The notes: generated from the sequence alone by a model not told the origin. Shown: positions 1 to 6,685, counted from the stretch's first letter. The stretch: DNA of 6,950 nucleotides from an uncultured Chitinophagaceae bacterium (GCA_946885665.1 CAMPGT010000208.1:1-6950), one strand, 5' to 3'. Numbers and translations: made by a program.

Positions 1-1
1 C

Positions 2-490
2 GCAGAGGATCATCACGACGGCGAAACTTACGAAATGTTCCTGAAACAAGTGAACGACCACCCGCGGGCATGCTTATTGTACGATCCTAGTCACTTTGTA
101 TTGCAGTGTCTCGACTACCTGACCTACATCGACTATTACCATGAAAGGATCAGGATGTTCCATGTAAAGGACGCCGAATTCAATCCAACAGGTAAGCAGG
201 GCGTCTACGGCGGTTATCAAAGCTGGATTAAAAGGGCCGGACGTTTCCGCTCGCTGGGCGATGGTCAGGTCGATTTTAAATCCGTCTTCAGCAAACTCGC
301 GGCGTACGACTACGCCGGATGGGCCGTACTCGAATGGGAATGCGCCATCAAGCATCCCGAACAGGGCGCCGAAGAAGGCGCACCTTTCATCAAGGATCAT
401 ATCATCAGGGTTACGGAAAAAGCTTTTGACGATTTTGCCGGCTCTGGTGGAGATGAAGCATTTAACAGGTCGGTTTTAGGACTAAAATGA
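2..490 (+). CDS. Sugar phosphate isomerase/epimerase-like TIM-barrel protein (3' part, start outside window)
   Basis: The reading frame is open from the left edge, so only the last 162 residues are present; the ATG at 35 is internal. The sequence matches the C-terminal half of the xylose-isomerase-like TIM-barrel family (sugar phosphate isomerase/epimerase, AP endonuclease 2 superfamily). Numbering from the first codon seen, likely metal-site segments are LYDPSH (D28, H31), FHVKDAEF (H54, D57) and LEWECA (E111, E113), each ending a predicted beta strand as usual in this fold. The tail, with IKDHIIRVTEKAFDDFAG, resembles Bacteroidota members that I recall being encoded beside Gfo/Idh dehydrogenases and DUF1080 proteins. 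The substrate is unknown; isomerisation, epimerisation or lyase chemistry on a keto-sugar is inferred from family and neighbours. The cytochrome c gene follows after 64 bases on the same strand, suggesting an operon. I am confident of the fold and not of the reaction. Confidence 0.88.
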   Translation, partial: AEDHHDGETYEMFLKQVNDHPRACLLYDPSHFVLQCLDYLTYIDYYHERIRMFHVKDAEFNPTGKQGVYGGYQSWIKRAGRFRSLGDGQVDFKSVFSKLAAYDYAGWAVLEWECAIKHPEQGAEEGAPFIKDHIIRVTEKAFDDFAGSGGDEAFNRSVLGLK

Positions 491-540
491 TATATTGATT
501 TAATGATTTAATTAAGCCAGCCGGAATTAATGAACGGCAT

Positions 541-554
541 AAAAAAACAAAAAA
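541..554 (+). promoter_or_regulatory. A-rich translation leader in front of the cytochrome c gene
   Basis: Thirteen of the 14 bases directly before the ATG at 555 are A, and there is no GGAGG-like sequence. Bacteroidota commonly start translation from A-rich, Shine-Dalgarno-free leaders, so this supports the chosen start. It is a compositional observation and not a defined motif. Confidence 0.4.
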
Positions 555-953
555 ATGAGAAAGTTATTGAGCCTTTTGGTCGCCAGTGCGCTGATCTGCT
601 CTTGCGGCGGTAATGGAAATGATTCATCATCGACAACAAGCGAAGAAACCGCACCAGCCACCCCCGAATCTTCAGGAACACCAACCGTTGCGAACCAGCA
701 GGGTTTAGAATTGATCGGCAGCAACGACTGCATGACGTGCCACGCTATTGACAGGAAAGTAATCGGGCCGTCTTACATCGACGTTTCCAAGAAATATGAT
801 AGTACGGAAGCCGTTATCGATACGCTGGTCAGCAAGATCAAGCATGGTGGCAAGGGAAATTGGGGAGAAGTGATGATGACGCCACATCCTGACCTTCCTG
901 ACGCAGATGCCAAGGAAATGGTCAAATATATCCTGTCATTAAAAAACCAATAA
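555..953 (+). CDS. Lipoprotein class I cytochrome c (c551/c552 type)
   Basis: This 132-residue protein starts with a lipoprotein signal: a hydrophobic stretch at residues 4-14 and a lipobox ending at Cys17 (LICSC). A low-complexity Ser/Thr/Glu/Pro linker follows (about 19-47), then one small cytochrome domain. The haem-binding motif CMTCH is at 59-63, GP at 71-72 matches the conserved post-haem loop, and Met108 in the segment GEVMMTP is the likely sixth iron ligand by alignment with c551 proteins (Met107 is the alternative). The C-terminal helix ends in VKYILSL. It should sit on a membrane lipid facing the periplasm and carry single electrons. Its stop lies four bases before the DUF1080 gene, which implies co-transcription. 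The likely role, inferred from context, is electron acceptor for a sugar 3-dehydrogenase encoded upstream of the window. The single haem site and short length make a complex respiratory role less likely. Confidence 0.93.
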   Translation: MRKLLSLLVASALICSCGGNGNDSSSTTSEETAPATPESSGTPTVANQQGLELIGSNDCMTCHAIDRKVIGPSYIDVSKKYDSTEAVIDTLVSKIKHGGKGNWGEVMMTPHPDLPDADAKEMVKYILSLKNQ

Positions 954-957
954 TATT

Positions 958-1737
958 ATGCGCTTAATCATCCCCGTTGTATTTGCTTTGTTTGTGGCCT
1001 CATGCGGCGACTCGAACCAGGCAGATGCAGACAATAGAACGGATAGTTCCTCAACAACTTCTGACTCAGTGAACGCGGGTTCCATGGCAGCTAACACGTT
1101 AACCGATACTGAAAAAAATGAAGGCTGGCAGTTACTGTTCGACGGCCAAACCAAAAACGGCTGGCACAGCTATAACAATACAGGCAACCTCGCTTCCTGG
1201 AAAGTTGAAGATGGCGCGCTGCTCCTGGATGTGGATACCAACGGCGAACACACCGGAGAAGATATGGTGACAGATGAAGAGTATGAAAACTTTCACCTTA
1301 AAATAGACTGGAAGATCAGCCAGAACGGAAACAGCGGCATTATTTTCAGTGTGAAGGAATCTCCTAAATATGCGAACGACTATTTTACCGGTCCCGAAAT
1401 GCAGGTGCTCGACAACGACGGCCACGCTGATGGAAAGATTGTGAAGCACAGAGCCGGCGATCTGTACGATCTCATCACCGCTTCTCCTGAAACCGTTAAA
1501 CCGGTGGGCGAGTGGAACACTGCGGAAATATATAAAAACGGCGACACCCTTGAACTCCGGCTCAACGGTCCCACAGTTGTGAAAACAACTTTGTGGAACG
1601 ATAACTGGAAAAAACTGGTAGCGGGCAGCAAGTTCAAGCAATGGCCCGACTTCGGAACTTTCAAGAGCGGAAAGATAGCGCTCCAGGATCATGGAAATAA
1701 AGTGTGGTACAGGAATATTAAGATCAGGAAACTGTAA
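958..1737 (+). CDS. DUF1080 lipoprotein, putative 3-keto-disaccharide hydrolase/lyase
   Basis: This 259-residue protein has a lipoprotein signal with a lipobox ending at Cys16 (FVASC) and a polar linker to about residue 52. One complete DUF1080 domain (concanavalin-like jelly roll) then runs to the end. Family hallmarks are GWQLLFDGQTKNGWH (56-70), WKVEDGALLL (81-90), YENFHLKIDWKIS (109-121), GNSGIIFSV (124-132), the signature segment PEMQVLDN (146-153), HRAGDLYDLI (164-173), GEWNTAEI (184-191) and the closing strand GKIALQDHGNKVWYRNIKI. DUF1080 proteins include enzymes that cleave 3-keto-glycosides, and the family is annotated as 3-keto-disaccharide hydrolase. Whether this member acts by hydrolysis or by elimination cannot be read from sequence. 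It is probably anchored in the outer membrane or periplasm beside the cytochrome c whose gene ends four bases before it. The hairpin repeat begins six bases after the stop and may end the operon transcript. Confidence 0.92.
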   Translation: MRLIIPVVFALFVASCGDSNQADADNRTDSSSTTSDSVNAGSMAANTLTDTEKNEGWQLLFDGQTKNGWHSYNNTGNLASWKVEDGALLLDVDTNGEHTGEDMVTDEEYENFHLKIDWKISQNGNSGIIFSVKESPKYANDYFTGPEMQVLDNDGHADGKIVKHRAGDLYDLITASPETVKPVGEWNTAEIYKNGDTLELRLNGPTVVKTTLWNDNWKKLVAGSKFKQWPDFGTFKSGKIALQDHGNKVWYRNIKIRKL

Positions 1738-1742
1738 TACAA

Positions 1743-1815
1743 GGCAGTGGGCAGTAGGCAATAGGCAATAGTGTTTCAACTTCATTACATTGCCCATTCC
1801 CTATTGCCCATTGCC
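1743..1815 (+). repeat. Intergenic long imperfect hairpin made of GGCARTR heptamers
   Basis: The left arm (1743-1770) is four tandem heptamers: GGCAGTG, GGCAGTA, GGCAATA, GGCAATA. The right arm (1788-1815) is the reverse complement of four similar units: GGCAATG, GGCAATA, GGGAATG, GGCAATG. The arms match at 23 of 28 positions. Two of the mismatches become G-U pairs in + strand RNA. The loop is 17 bases (1771-1787). The element fills the space between the DUF1080 stop and the next gene. It looks like a dispersed intergenic repeat or a small non-autonomous element, and it could also act as a transcript end or mRNA-stabilising hairpin. No T-run follows, so it is not a standard intrinsic terminator. 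Confidence 0.8.
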
Positions 1816-1838
1816 ATTTCAACATAAAATTTTGCATC

Positions 1839-2189
1839 ATTAAGAAAATCTTCCACCTCGCCACCTGCACTACCTGCCAGGCAATTTTAAAGGATTTCAA
1901 ACCTGAAAAGAAAGGTTATGCCCTGCAGGATATCAAAACAGAAAACATAACGGCCGCGCAGCTTGATGAATTGAAAAAAATGGCAGGAAGCTATGAGGCG
2001 CTGTTCAGCCGCCGCGCAATGAAATACAAAGAATGGGGGTTGAAGGATAAGCCCCTCACAGAAAAAGACTACCGCGATCTTATTTTGCAGGAATACACTT
2101 TTTTAAAACGGCCCGTTGTGGTGAATGGCAAGAAGATATTTATTGGAAGCGAGAAAAAAACGAAAGAGGCGTTGAAGGGGGAGACGTGA
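1839..2189 (+). CDS. ArsC/Spx-like arsenate reductase family protein (thioredoxin fold), apparent ATT start
   Basis: Reading from the ATT at 1839 gives 116 residues, the normal size for the ArsC/Spx/YffB family. After the start the protein begins KKIFHLATCTTCQ, with the redox CxxC at Cys10 and Cys13 where the family has it. ALQDIKTENI, LFSRRAMKYKEWGL and the segment EYTFLKRPVVVNGKKIFIG follow; Arg91-Pro92 is the conserved Arg/cis-Pro pair. The frame is open back to a stop at 1755 but contains no ATG, GTG or TTG before the CxxC. The first such codons are TTG at 1971 and ATG at 1980, which would remove the catalytic half. Either ATT is used as a rare start or a former ATG was lost and the gene is untranslated. 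Members act as arsenate reductases, thiol oxidoreductases or RNA polymerase-binding regulators; which applies here is unknown. The coding frame is otherwise intact. Confidence 0.78.
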   Translation: MKKIFHLATCTTCQAILKDFKPEKKGYALQDIKTENITAAQLDELKKMAGSYEALFSRRAMKYKEWGLKDKPLTEKDYRDLILQEYTFLKRPVVVNGKKIFIGSEKKTKEALKGET

Positions 2190-2238
2190 AATTTTTAGAC
2201 CGGCTACTGACGTTTGCCTGAAAAGCAAAAAAATTTCA
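2187..2238. terminator. Possible shared transcript end between convergent genes
   Basis: TGAAATTTTT at 2187-2196 is perfectly complementary to AAAAATTTCA at 2229-2238, giving 10-base arms around a 32-base loop. The outer ends coincide with the stop codons of both convergent genes. A small inner hairpin also exists (TTTGC 2213-2217 with GCAAA 2225-2229). The arms are very A/T-rich and there is no GC-rich stem followed by a T-run, so a bidirectional terminator is only a possibility. Confidence 0.25.
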
Positions 2239-3279
2239 TTTCCTGCTCTGCGCGCGGGCACGCGCAATACTGATCAAATACTGAAGATTAGGCTGATAAA
2301 ACCTGCCGTAGTACCACCCCCTGTAACGCCAGGGAATGGGCTTGTTCATCAATGCCGACTGCGCAGAATCCGTCACTGCGGCATTACACATCTTCTGTAC
2401 ATCCCCCAAGTAATCGTATAAAATTTTCAACGCGCCTTTCCCCACCACCCTCCCATGCCCGGGAAGATACGTGTGATATGTCCTGTCCTCATAAAACGTG
2501 CGCAGCGACTTCCTCCATCCGTCAACGTCGCCATCACTGAGCCACGGATGGCGTTCCGTATATAAAAGATCACCCATGAAAGCGATGCCTAAAGTGGGAA
2601 TTAACAGCACCACATCGCTTGCCGTATGCCCGTTTCTGCATTCAACCAGTTTTACATTCAGCTTGCTGCCGTATAGCCAAAGCGAATCGTCGAATGTATA
2701 ATCAGGGAGTGCCATGAACAATTGATCGGTCGATTCAATGATGCCCTCGTAATAACCTATCCAGTAAGGCATCTCGTCACGGTCCATCTGGCTGGCATTT
2801 ACCATTCGTTTCCTGATGGCCTTAAGCAGTGTTGGCGCGTGTTTCTTTTCCCATTCCTGCTCTGCCGGCTCATTAAGCTGTATGAGTTCTCGCGTTGTAT
2901 TCGTGCCCACGATGGTGGCATTAGGCAGAAAAACCTGGTTGCCCCTTATGTGGTCCATGTGGTGATGGCTGTTGACCACGTAGGTAACTTTGCGGTTGGT
3001 GAGCTGCCGGGCCACCTCCCTTAATTCAACGGCGGCGGAGGGCGTCATGAACGGATCGAATACCAGCGTTTTATCGCCCATGTCAACAATGGCGGCATTG
3101 CAGATCGCTTTACCGTAATAATCATTATGAATGGCCACCCACACCTGTGGGGTTAATTGCTGGATGCTGAAGTTAGCAGAGCGTTCGATCTTCGTCTTCT
3201 TTCCGAACTGGGCGAAGCTATCCTGATGATTAAACAGGCAGGAGAACACTATTGTGATGATAGTAAATACTCGCTTCAT
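2236..3279 (-). CDS. Exported metallo-beta-lactamase-fold hydrolase
   Basis: The protein has 347 residues from the ATG at 3279. Two further codons upstream are open from a TTG at 3285, but the ATG gives the better signal peptide: Lys-Arg, a hydrophobic core (ITIVFSCLF), and probable cleavage after SFA at about residue 23. The metallo-beta-lactamase fold shows the full set of zinc ligands: HHHMDH with H105, H107, D109 and H110, then H218 (NGHTASD), D237 (FMGDLLY) and H275 (LPGHG). The bridging Asp, with no Cys, points to glyoxalase II-like or general MBL hydrolases and not to class B1 beta-lactamases. It is a periplasmic or secreted hydrolase of unknown substrate. The C-terminal 60 residues (WRYRGWYYGRFYQPN) are aromatic-rich and may contact the substrate or the cell envelope. 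It lies 49 bases downstream of the helicase gene on the same strand, so it could be read through from it. Antibiotic resistance should not be assumed. Confidence 0.9.
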   Translation of the reverse strand: MKRVFTIITIVFSCLFNHQDSFAQFGKKTKIERSANFSIQQLTPQVWVAIHNDYYGKAICNAAIVDMGDKTLVFDPFMTPSAAVELREVARQLTNRKVTYVVNSHHHMDHIRGNQVFLPNATIVGTNTTRELIQLNEPAEQEWEKKHAPTLLKAIRKRMVNASQMDRDEMPYWIGYYEGIIESTDQLFMALPDYTFDDSLWLYGSKLNVKLVECRNGHTASDVVLLIPTLGIAFMGDLLYTERHPWLSDGDVDGWRKSLRTFYEDRTYHTYLPGHGRVVGKGALKILYDYLGDVQKMCNAAVTDSAQSALMNKPIPWRYRGWYYGRFYQPNLQYLISIARARAQSRK

Positions 3280-3284
3280 CCGCA

Positions 3285-3307
3285 ATTGTAATCTCCCAAG
3301 TTACAAT
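3285..3307 (-). promoter_or_regulatory. Small hairpin in the leader of the MBL-fold gene
   Basis: ATTGTAA at 3285-3291 and TTACAAT at 3301-3307 are perfect 7-base arms around a 9-base loop. On the - strand the loop reads CTTGGGAGA, a purine-rich GGGAG lying about 14 bases before the ATG at 3279. The hairpin could mask a weak ribosome site, but GGGAG is too far from the start for a standard one, and A/T-rich arms this short occur by chance. Confidence 0.2.
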
Positions 3308-3328
3308 AATCCGCGATAGCCGTTTTTA

Positions 3329-5665
3329 TTACAGTATCCTTAATTTGGCGTAATTCAGCATTATTTTCTTCTCGCCATTGACGTCAAATTTCACCGTTGC
3401 GATGGGATTATGTGCAGAGCCTTCCAGTTTTATCACTTCTCCAAATCCGAATTTCTGGTGCTCAACGCGTTGTCCCGCCTCCAAAGTACTCGTGTCGCTC
3501 GGCGCAAAATCGGGTGAAGGAACGTGTTCAACCGTTTTCACCACAGGTTTGGGTGAGATGTAGGAAGGTACCGATGGCTTTGCGGGGGCGCCATACCGCT
3601 TTTCGGCCTGCGCCGACGAATCAAAGCCGCGGTGCATTCGCTCATATGCCGAGGAGCCACCGAAAAAGCTGCCCTGCTGGTTCCTGGCACCACCGCCGGA
3701 AAAGCTTTTATCCAGATATTGCTCGGGCAGTTCATTAAGGAACCTGCTCGGCTCATTCTGCACCAGCGACCCGAACTTGTAACGTGTATTCGCATAAGTG
3801 ACCCACAACTGCTTTTTGGCCCTGGTGATCACCACATAAAACAACCGGCGCTCTTCCTCCAGTTCCTCGCGTGTATTGATGGACATGCCACTGGGAAAAA
3901 GCATTTCTTCCAGACCGCATGCGAAAACGCAACCGAATTCAAGCCCTTTGGCCGCATGAATGGTCATCAGTTTCACCGTGTCCGCATCGGCATCTTTCTG
4001 GTCGGCGTCGGTAAGTAAGGTAATCTGCTGCAGGTAAGCGCCCAAACCCTTGTCGCCCACTTCTCCTTCCTCATTCGAAGGTGTTTCCGTAAACTCTTTT
4101 ATGGAGTTCAACAATTCCTGCACGTTTTCATAGCGTGCAACACCTTCGGTGCTCTTGTCGTTGAACAGCTCTCTCACGAAATTCGTTTGCTTGCCAACAT
4201 GAATGGCCACTTCGTAGGCATTCTTATCGTTGAGCATGCTGGCAAACGAGCGGAGCATCAATACAAAATTTTCGATCGCCTCGAGTGTGCCTCCCTTGTA
4301 TCCAAACTGGCTGGCATTTTCCAGCACCTCCCACATAGATATATTATTGTCGTTCGCTGCGAGTATCGCGCGGTCAACAGAAGTTTTACCGATGCCCCTG
4401 GTAGGATAATTAATGATCCTCTTCAGGCTCTCTTCGTCTTTCGTGTTCACCAGGAGCCGTAAATATGCCACAAAATCTTTTATCTCCTTGCGCTGGTAGA
4501 AGCTGATGCCTCCATAGATGGTGTAAGGGATGTTCATCCTTCGCAGGCTCTCTTCAAATGCACGGCTTTGTGCATTGGTGCGGTAAAGTATCGCGAAATC
4601 ATTGTTGCGGTAATGGTTTCTCAGCTTTTGTTCCTGGATGGTATCGGCCACATATTTTCCTTCGTCGTTATCGGTCATGGTTCTCACCAGCCTGATCTTT
4701 TCGCCTTCCACATTCTCGGTCCAAAGATTTTTCGGAATCTGGCCCTTGTTGTTTTTGATCACTTCGTTGGCCACATTGATGATGTTCTGCGAGCTCCGGT
4801 AATTCTGTTCCAGCTTGATCACCTTCACATCATCGTAATCCTTCTGAAACTGCAATATGTTCTCTATCGTGGCGCCGCGAAAACTATAAATGCTTTGTGC
4901 ATCGTCGCCCACCACACACACATTCTCATGTGCGGCGCCGAGCAATTTGATGATCTCATATTGAGCGGGGTTAGTATCCTGGTACTCGTCTATGAGAATG
5001 TATTTAAACTTGTGCTGGTATTTATGCAGTGAGTCGGGAAAAAATTTCAGCAATTCATAAAATTTGATCAGCAAGTCATCGAAATCCATTGCGCCATTCT
5101 TAAAACACCGTTTCGAGTACGCTTCATAGATCTGCGCAATAGCCGGCCTGTTGCTTCTCATATCTTCCTGCTGAATGTGATAATCAGCGGCATATTCTGC
5201 GGGCCCCACAAGTGCATTTTTGGCACCCGAAATGCGGTTGTACACAGTGGTGGGTTTGTAGAGCTTATCATCCAGGCCGAGTTCGTTGACAACAGTCTTC
5301 ACCACACCTTTTGCATCATCCGTATCATAAATGGTGAAATTGGAAGGATAACCCAACTTCGGCGCCTCCGCTCTTAGAATCCTCGCAAAAACGCTGTGAA
5401 ACGTACCGATGTACAGGTTTCTCGCCTCGGTATTGCCGAGCACCTTCTCAACGCGTTCCTTCATTTCTTTGGCCGCTTTGTTGGTGAAGGTGAGGGCGAG
5501 TATGTTAAAGGAATTAATGTTGTGAAAAGCCATCAGGTGGGCAATCCTTGTAGTAAGCACTTTCGTTTTTCCGCTTCCAGCGCCCGCTACGATCATGATC
5601 GGACCGTCCTTATGCAGCACTGCTTCACGCTGTCTTTCATTTAATCCGGAAAGGTAATCTTGCAT
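3329..5665 (-). CDS. uvrD: UvrD/PcrA-type superfamily 1A 3'-5' DNA helicase
   Basis: The protein has 778 residues from the ATG at 5665. The frame is open a further eight codons to a GTG at 5689, but MQDYLSGLNERQREAV is the usual family beginning. All SF1A motifs are present in order: Q motif (Q12), Walker A AGAGSGKT (27-34, K33), Ia LTFTNKAA (58-65), Ib GTFHS (87-91), II DEYQDTN (226-232, catalytic E227), III GDDAQSIYSFRG (253-264), IV QNYRSS (287-292), the GISFYQRKEIKDF segment (386-398), V TIHAAKGLEF (568-577) and VI with ITRAKK (613-618). A Ser/Gly/Pro-rich linker (about 655-727) leads to a C-terminal Tudor-like module (730-778: GQRVEHQKFGFGEVI), which in PcrA contacts RNA polymerase. It unwinds DNA in nucleotide excision repair and in clearing replication blocks. 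Length is slightly above PcrA/UvrD of model species. The symbol uvrD is a family label; pcrA would serve equally. The gene lies 28 bases after the SDR stop. Confidence 0.97.
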   Translation of the reverse strand: MQDYLSGLNERQREAVLHKDGPIMIVAGAGSGKTKVLTTRIAHLMAFHNINSFNILALTFTNKAAKEMKERVEKVLGNTEARNLYIGTFHSVFARILRAEAPKLGYPSNFTIYDTDDAKGVVKTVVNELGLDDKLYKPTTVYNRISGAKNALVGPAEYAADYHIQQEDMRSNRPAIAQIYEAYSKRCFKNGAMDFDDLLIKFYELLKFFPDSLHKYQHKFKYILIDEYQDTNPAQYEIIKLLGAAHENVCVVGDDAQSIYSFRGATIENILQFQKDYDDVKVIKLEQNYRSSQNIINVANEVIKNNKGQIPKNLWTENVEGEKIRLVRTMTDNDEGKYVADTIQEQKLRNHYRNNDFAILYRTNAQSRAFEESLRRMNIPYTIYGGISFYQRKEIKDFVAYLRLLVNTKDEESLKRIINYPTRGIGKTSVDRAILAANDNNISMWEVLENASQFGYKGGTLEAIENFVLMLRSFASMLNDKNAYEVAIHVGKQTNFVRELFNDKSTEGVARYENVQELLNSIKEFTETPSNEEGEVGDKGLGAYLQQITLLTDADQKDADADTVKLMTIHAAKGLEFGCVFACGLEEMLFPSGMSINTREELEEERRLFYVVITRAKKQLWVTYANTRYKFGSLVQNEPSRFLNELPEQYLDKSFSGGGARNQQGSFFGGSSAYERMHRGFDSSAQAEKRYGAPAKPSVPSYISPKPVVKTVEHVPSPDFAPSDTSTLEAGQRVEHQKFGFGEVIKLEGSAHNPIATVKFDVNGEKKIMLNYAKLRIL

Positions 5666-5693
5666 CTGCCAAAAATACGAAATCGGCACTACG

Positions 5694-6512
5694 TTATAGA
5701 AAGAGATCGGGCATTAAGTTAGCGCCGGGAGCGACGGCATAATGATCAAAATTGTCAATATGATTCTGCCGCAGCACATCTTCATCAATATAAAAATTTC
5801 CTGTTATGGTGGAGGGTTGATTGAGAATATAAAATGCAGCATCCGCAACAATTTCCGGTTTGCGGCTATGCCTGATGAGGTCATCGCCGCCCAGCAAATT
5901 TTGTACGGCAGCGGTGGCAATTGTTGTTTTCGGCCATAGTGCATTTACAGCGACCCGGTATTTTTTTAATTCGGAAGAAAGACCAAGAACGATCATGCTC
6001 ATCCCATATTTGCTCATGGTGTAAGCAAGATGCTTGGGAAACCATTTGCGATCCATGTTAAGCGGGGGGGATAAATTCAGGATATGAGCATGTTTTGAAT
6101 TCTTGAGATAAGGAATGCAGGCCCGGCACATAAAAAATGTTCCTTTTACATTGATATCCTGCATCAGGTCGTAACGTTTAGGTTCTATCTGTTCTGTTGA
6201 TGACAGGTTTATCGCACTGGCATTGTTGATGAGAATATCTATGCCACCGAACGTGTCAACGGTTTTTTTAACGGCGACCTCGATATCTTTTTCATTCCGA
6301 ATGTCGGCCTGCAGCGGCAGTACCTTGCCGGTTCCGGCCTTTTCAATCTCCGCGGCGGCAGTATAGATCGTGCCTTCCAGCTTTGGATGGGGGTCAACGG
6401 TTTTTGCAGCGATGGCAATGTTGGCGCCTTCTGCCGCCAGTTTCAGCGCGATGGCTTTTCCTATGCCTCGGCTGCCTCCTGTGATCAGGACCGTTCGGTT
6501 GTGGAAGTTCAT
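5694..6512 (-). CDS. HSDL2-like short-chain dehydrogenase/reductase
   Basis: The protein has 272 residues from the ATG at 6512, with a classical Rossmann SDR layout: cofactor motif TGGSRGIG (11-18), acidic AD at 69-70 near the adenine site, NNAS (96-99), and the catalytic tetrad Asn121 (DINVKG), Ser148 (LNLSPP), Tyr164 and Lys168 (YTMSK). The segment KTVDPHPKLEGTIYTAA (37-53) is characteristic of the HSDL2 branch (hydroxysteroid dehydrogenase-like 2), and the Ser-Pro-Pro after strand beta5 also fits. In HSDL2 proteins a C-terminal SCP2 sterol carrier domain follows in eukaryotes; here it is absent and the protein ends just after the SDR core. KT where some SDRs carry an acidic residue after beta2 suggests NADP(H) preference (inference). 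Substrates are unknown, possibly fatty acyl or lipid alcohols. The helicase gene follows after 28 bases, and 438 bases without a clear gene lie upstream. Confidence 0.93.
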   Translation of the reverse strand: MNFHNRTVLITGGSRGIGKAIALKLAAEGANIAIAAKTVDPHPKLEGTIYTAAAEIEKAGTGKVLPLQADIRNEKDIEVAVKKTVDTFGGIDILINNASAINLSSTEQIEPKRYDLMQDINVKGTFFMCRACIPYLKNSKHAHILNLSPPLNMDRKWFPKHLAYTMSKYGMSMIVLGLSSELKKYRVAVNALWPKTTIATAAVQNLLGGDDLIRHSRKPEIVADAAFYILNQPSTITGNFYIDEDVLRQNHIDNFDHYAVAPGANLMPDLFL

Positions 6513-6643
6513 GACTGTAAGGTTGTTATAAATGTAAAGCTTTTGGACGGGTTGGCAGCGAATGCAATTTTACGTGCCCGGTTTTGGGATATTTACGATG
6601 CGGGTGGTAAATGCTGAAGACTGAAAATGAAGCATTAATGCTC

Positions 6644-6674
6644 TTGTCAGCAGGGCGAATGAGGAGTATGTTTG
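6644..6674 (+). promoter_or_regulatory. Bacteroidota-type promoter (TTG-N20-TAnnTTTG)
   Basis: TTG at 6644-6646, a 20-base spacer and an exact TATGTTTG at 6667-6674 fit the Bacteroidota -33/-7 consensus used by the housekeeping sigma factor ABfA type. The expected transcription start is about 6679-6682. Support comes from a strong + strand terminator ending at 6914. The pattern is short, so a chance match is possible. Confidence 0.5.
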
Positions 6675-6685
6675 TATTCTGTCCA

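Noticed and set aside
74..400. 108-codon - strand frame opposite the isomerase-like gene
   Set aside because: The + strand frame carries clear TIM-barrel motifs through the whole interval.
1132..1797. 221-codon open frame on the - strand opposite the DUF1080 gene
   Set aside because: It overlaps a well-supported DUF1080 gene, begins inside the heptamer hairpin and shows no recognisable domain, so it is a shadow frame.
2236..3279. Antibiotic-inactivating beta-lactamase
   Set aside because: The zinc site has a bridging Asp in the style of glyoxalase II and no class B1 Cys. The fold alone does not show lactamase activity.
3632..4018. 128-codon open frame on the + strand inside the helicase gene
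   Set aside because: It is antisense to helicase motifs V and VI, with no family resemblance.
4568..5032. 154-codon open frame on the + strand inside the helicase gene
   Set aside because: It lies opposite conserved helicase motifs II to IV, and its hydrophobic, His-rich translation is typical of antisense reading; no start signal or domain is seen.
5670..5677. Exact TAnnTTTG (TATTTTTG) on the - strand just before the helicase ATG
   Set aside because: No TTG occurs at the needed 17-23-base distance, and the predicted RNA start would fall at the start codon itself; probably chance.
5666..5689. GTG start at 5689 for the helicase, adding eight residues
   Set aside because: The ATG at 5665 gives the usual family N-terminus, and the extra residues PISYFWQ have no counterpart that I know.
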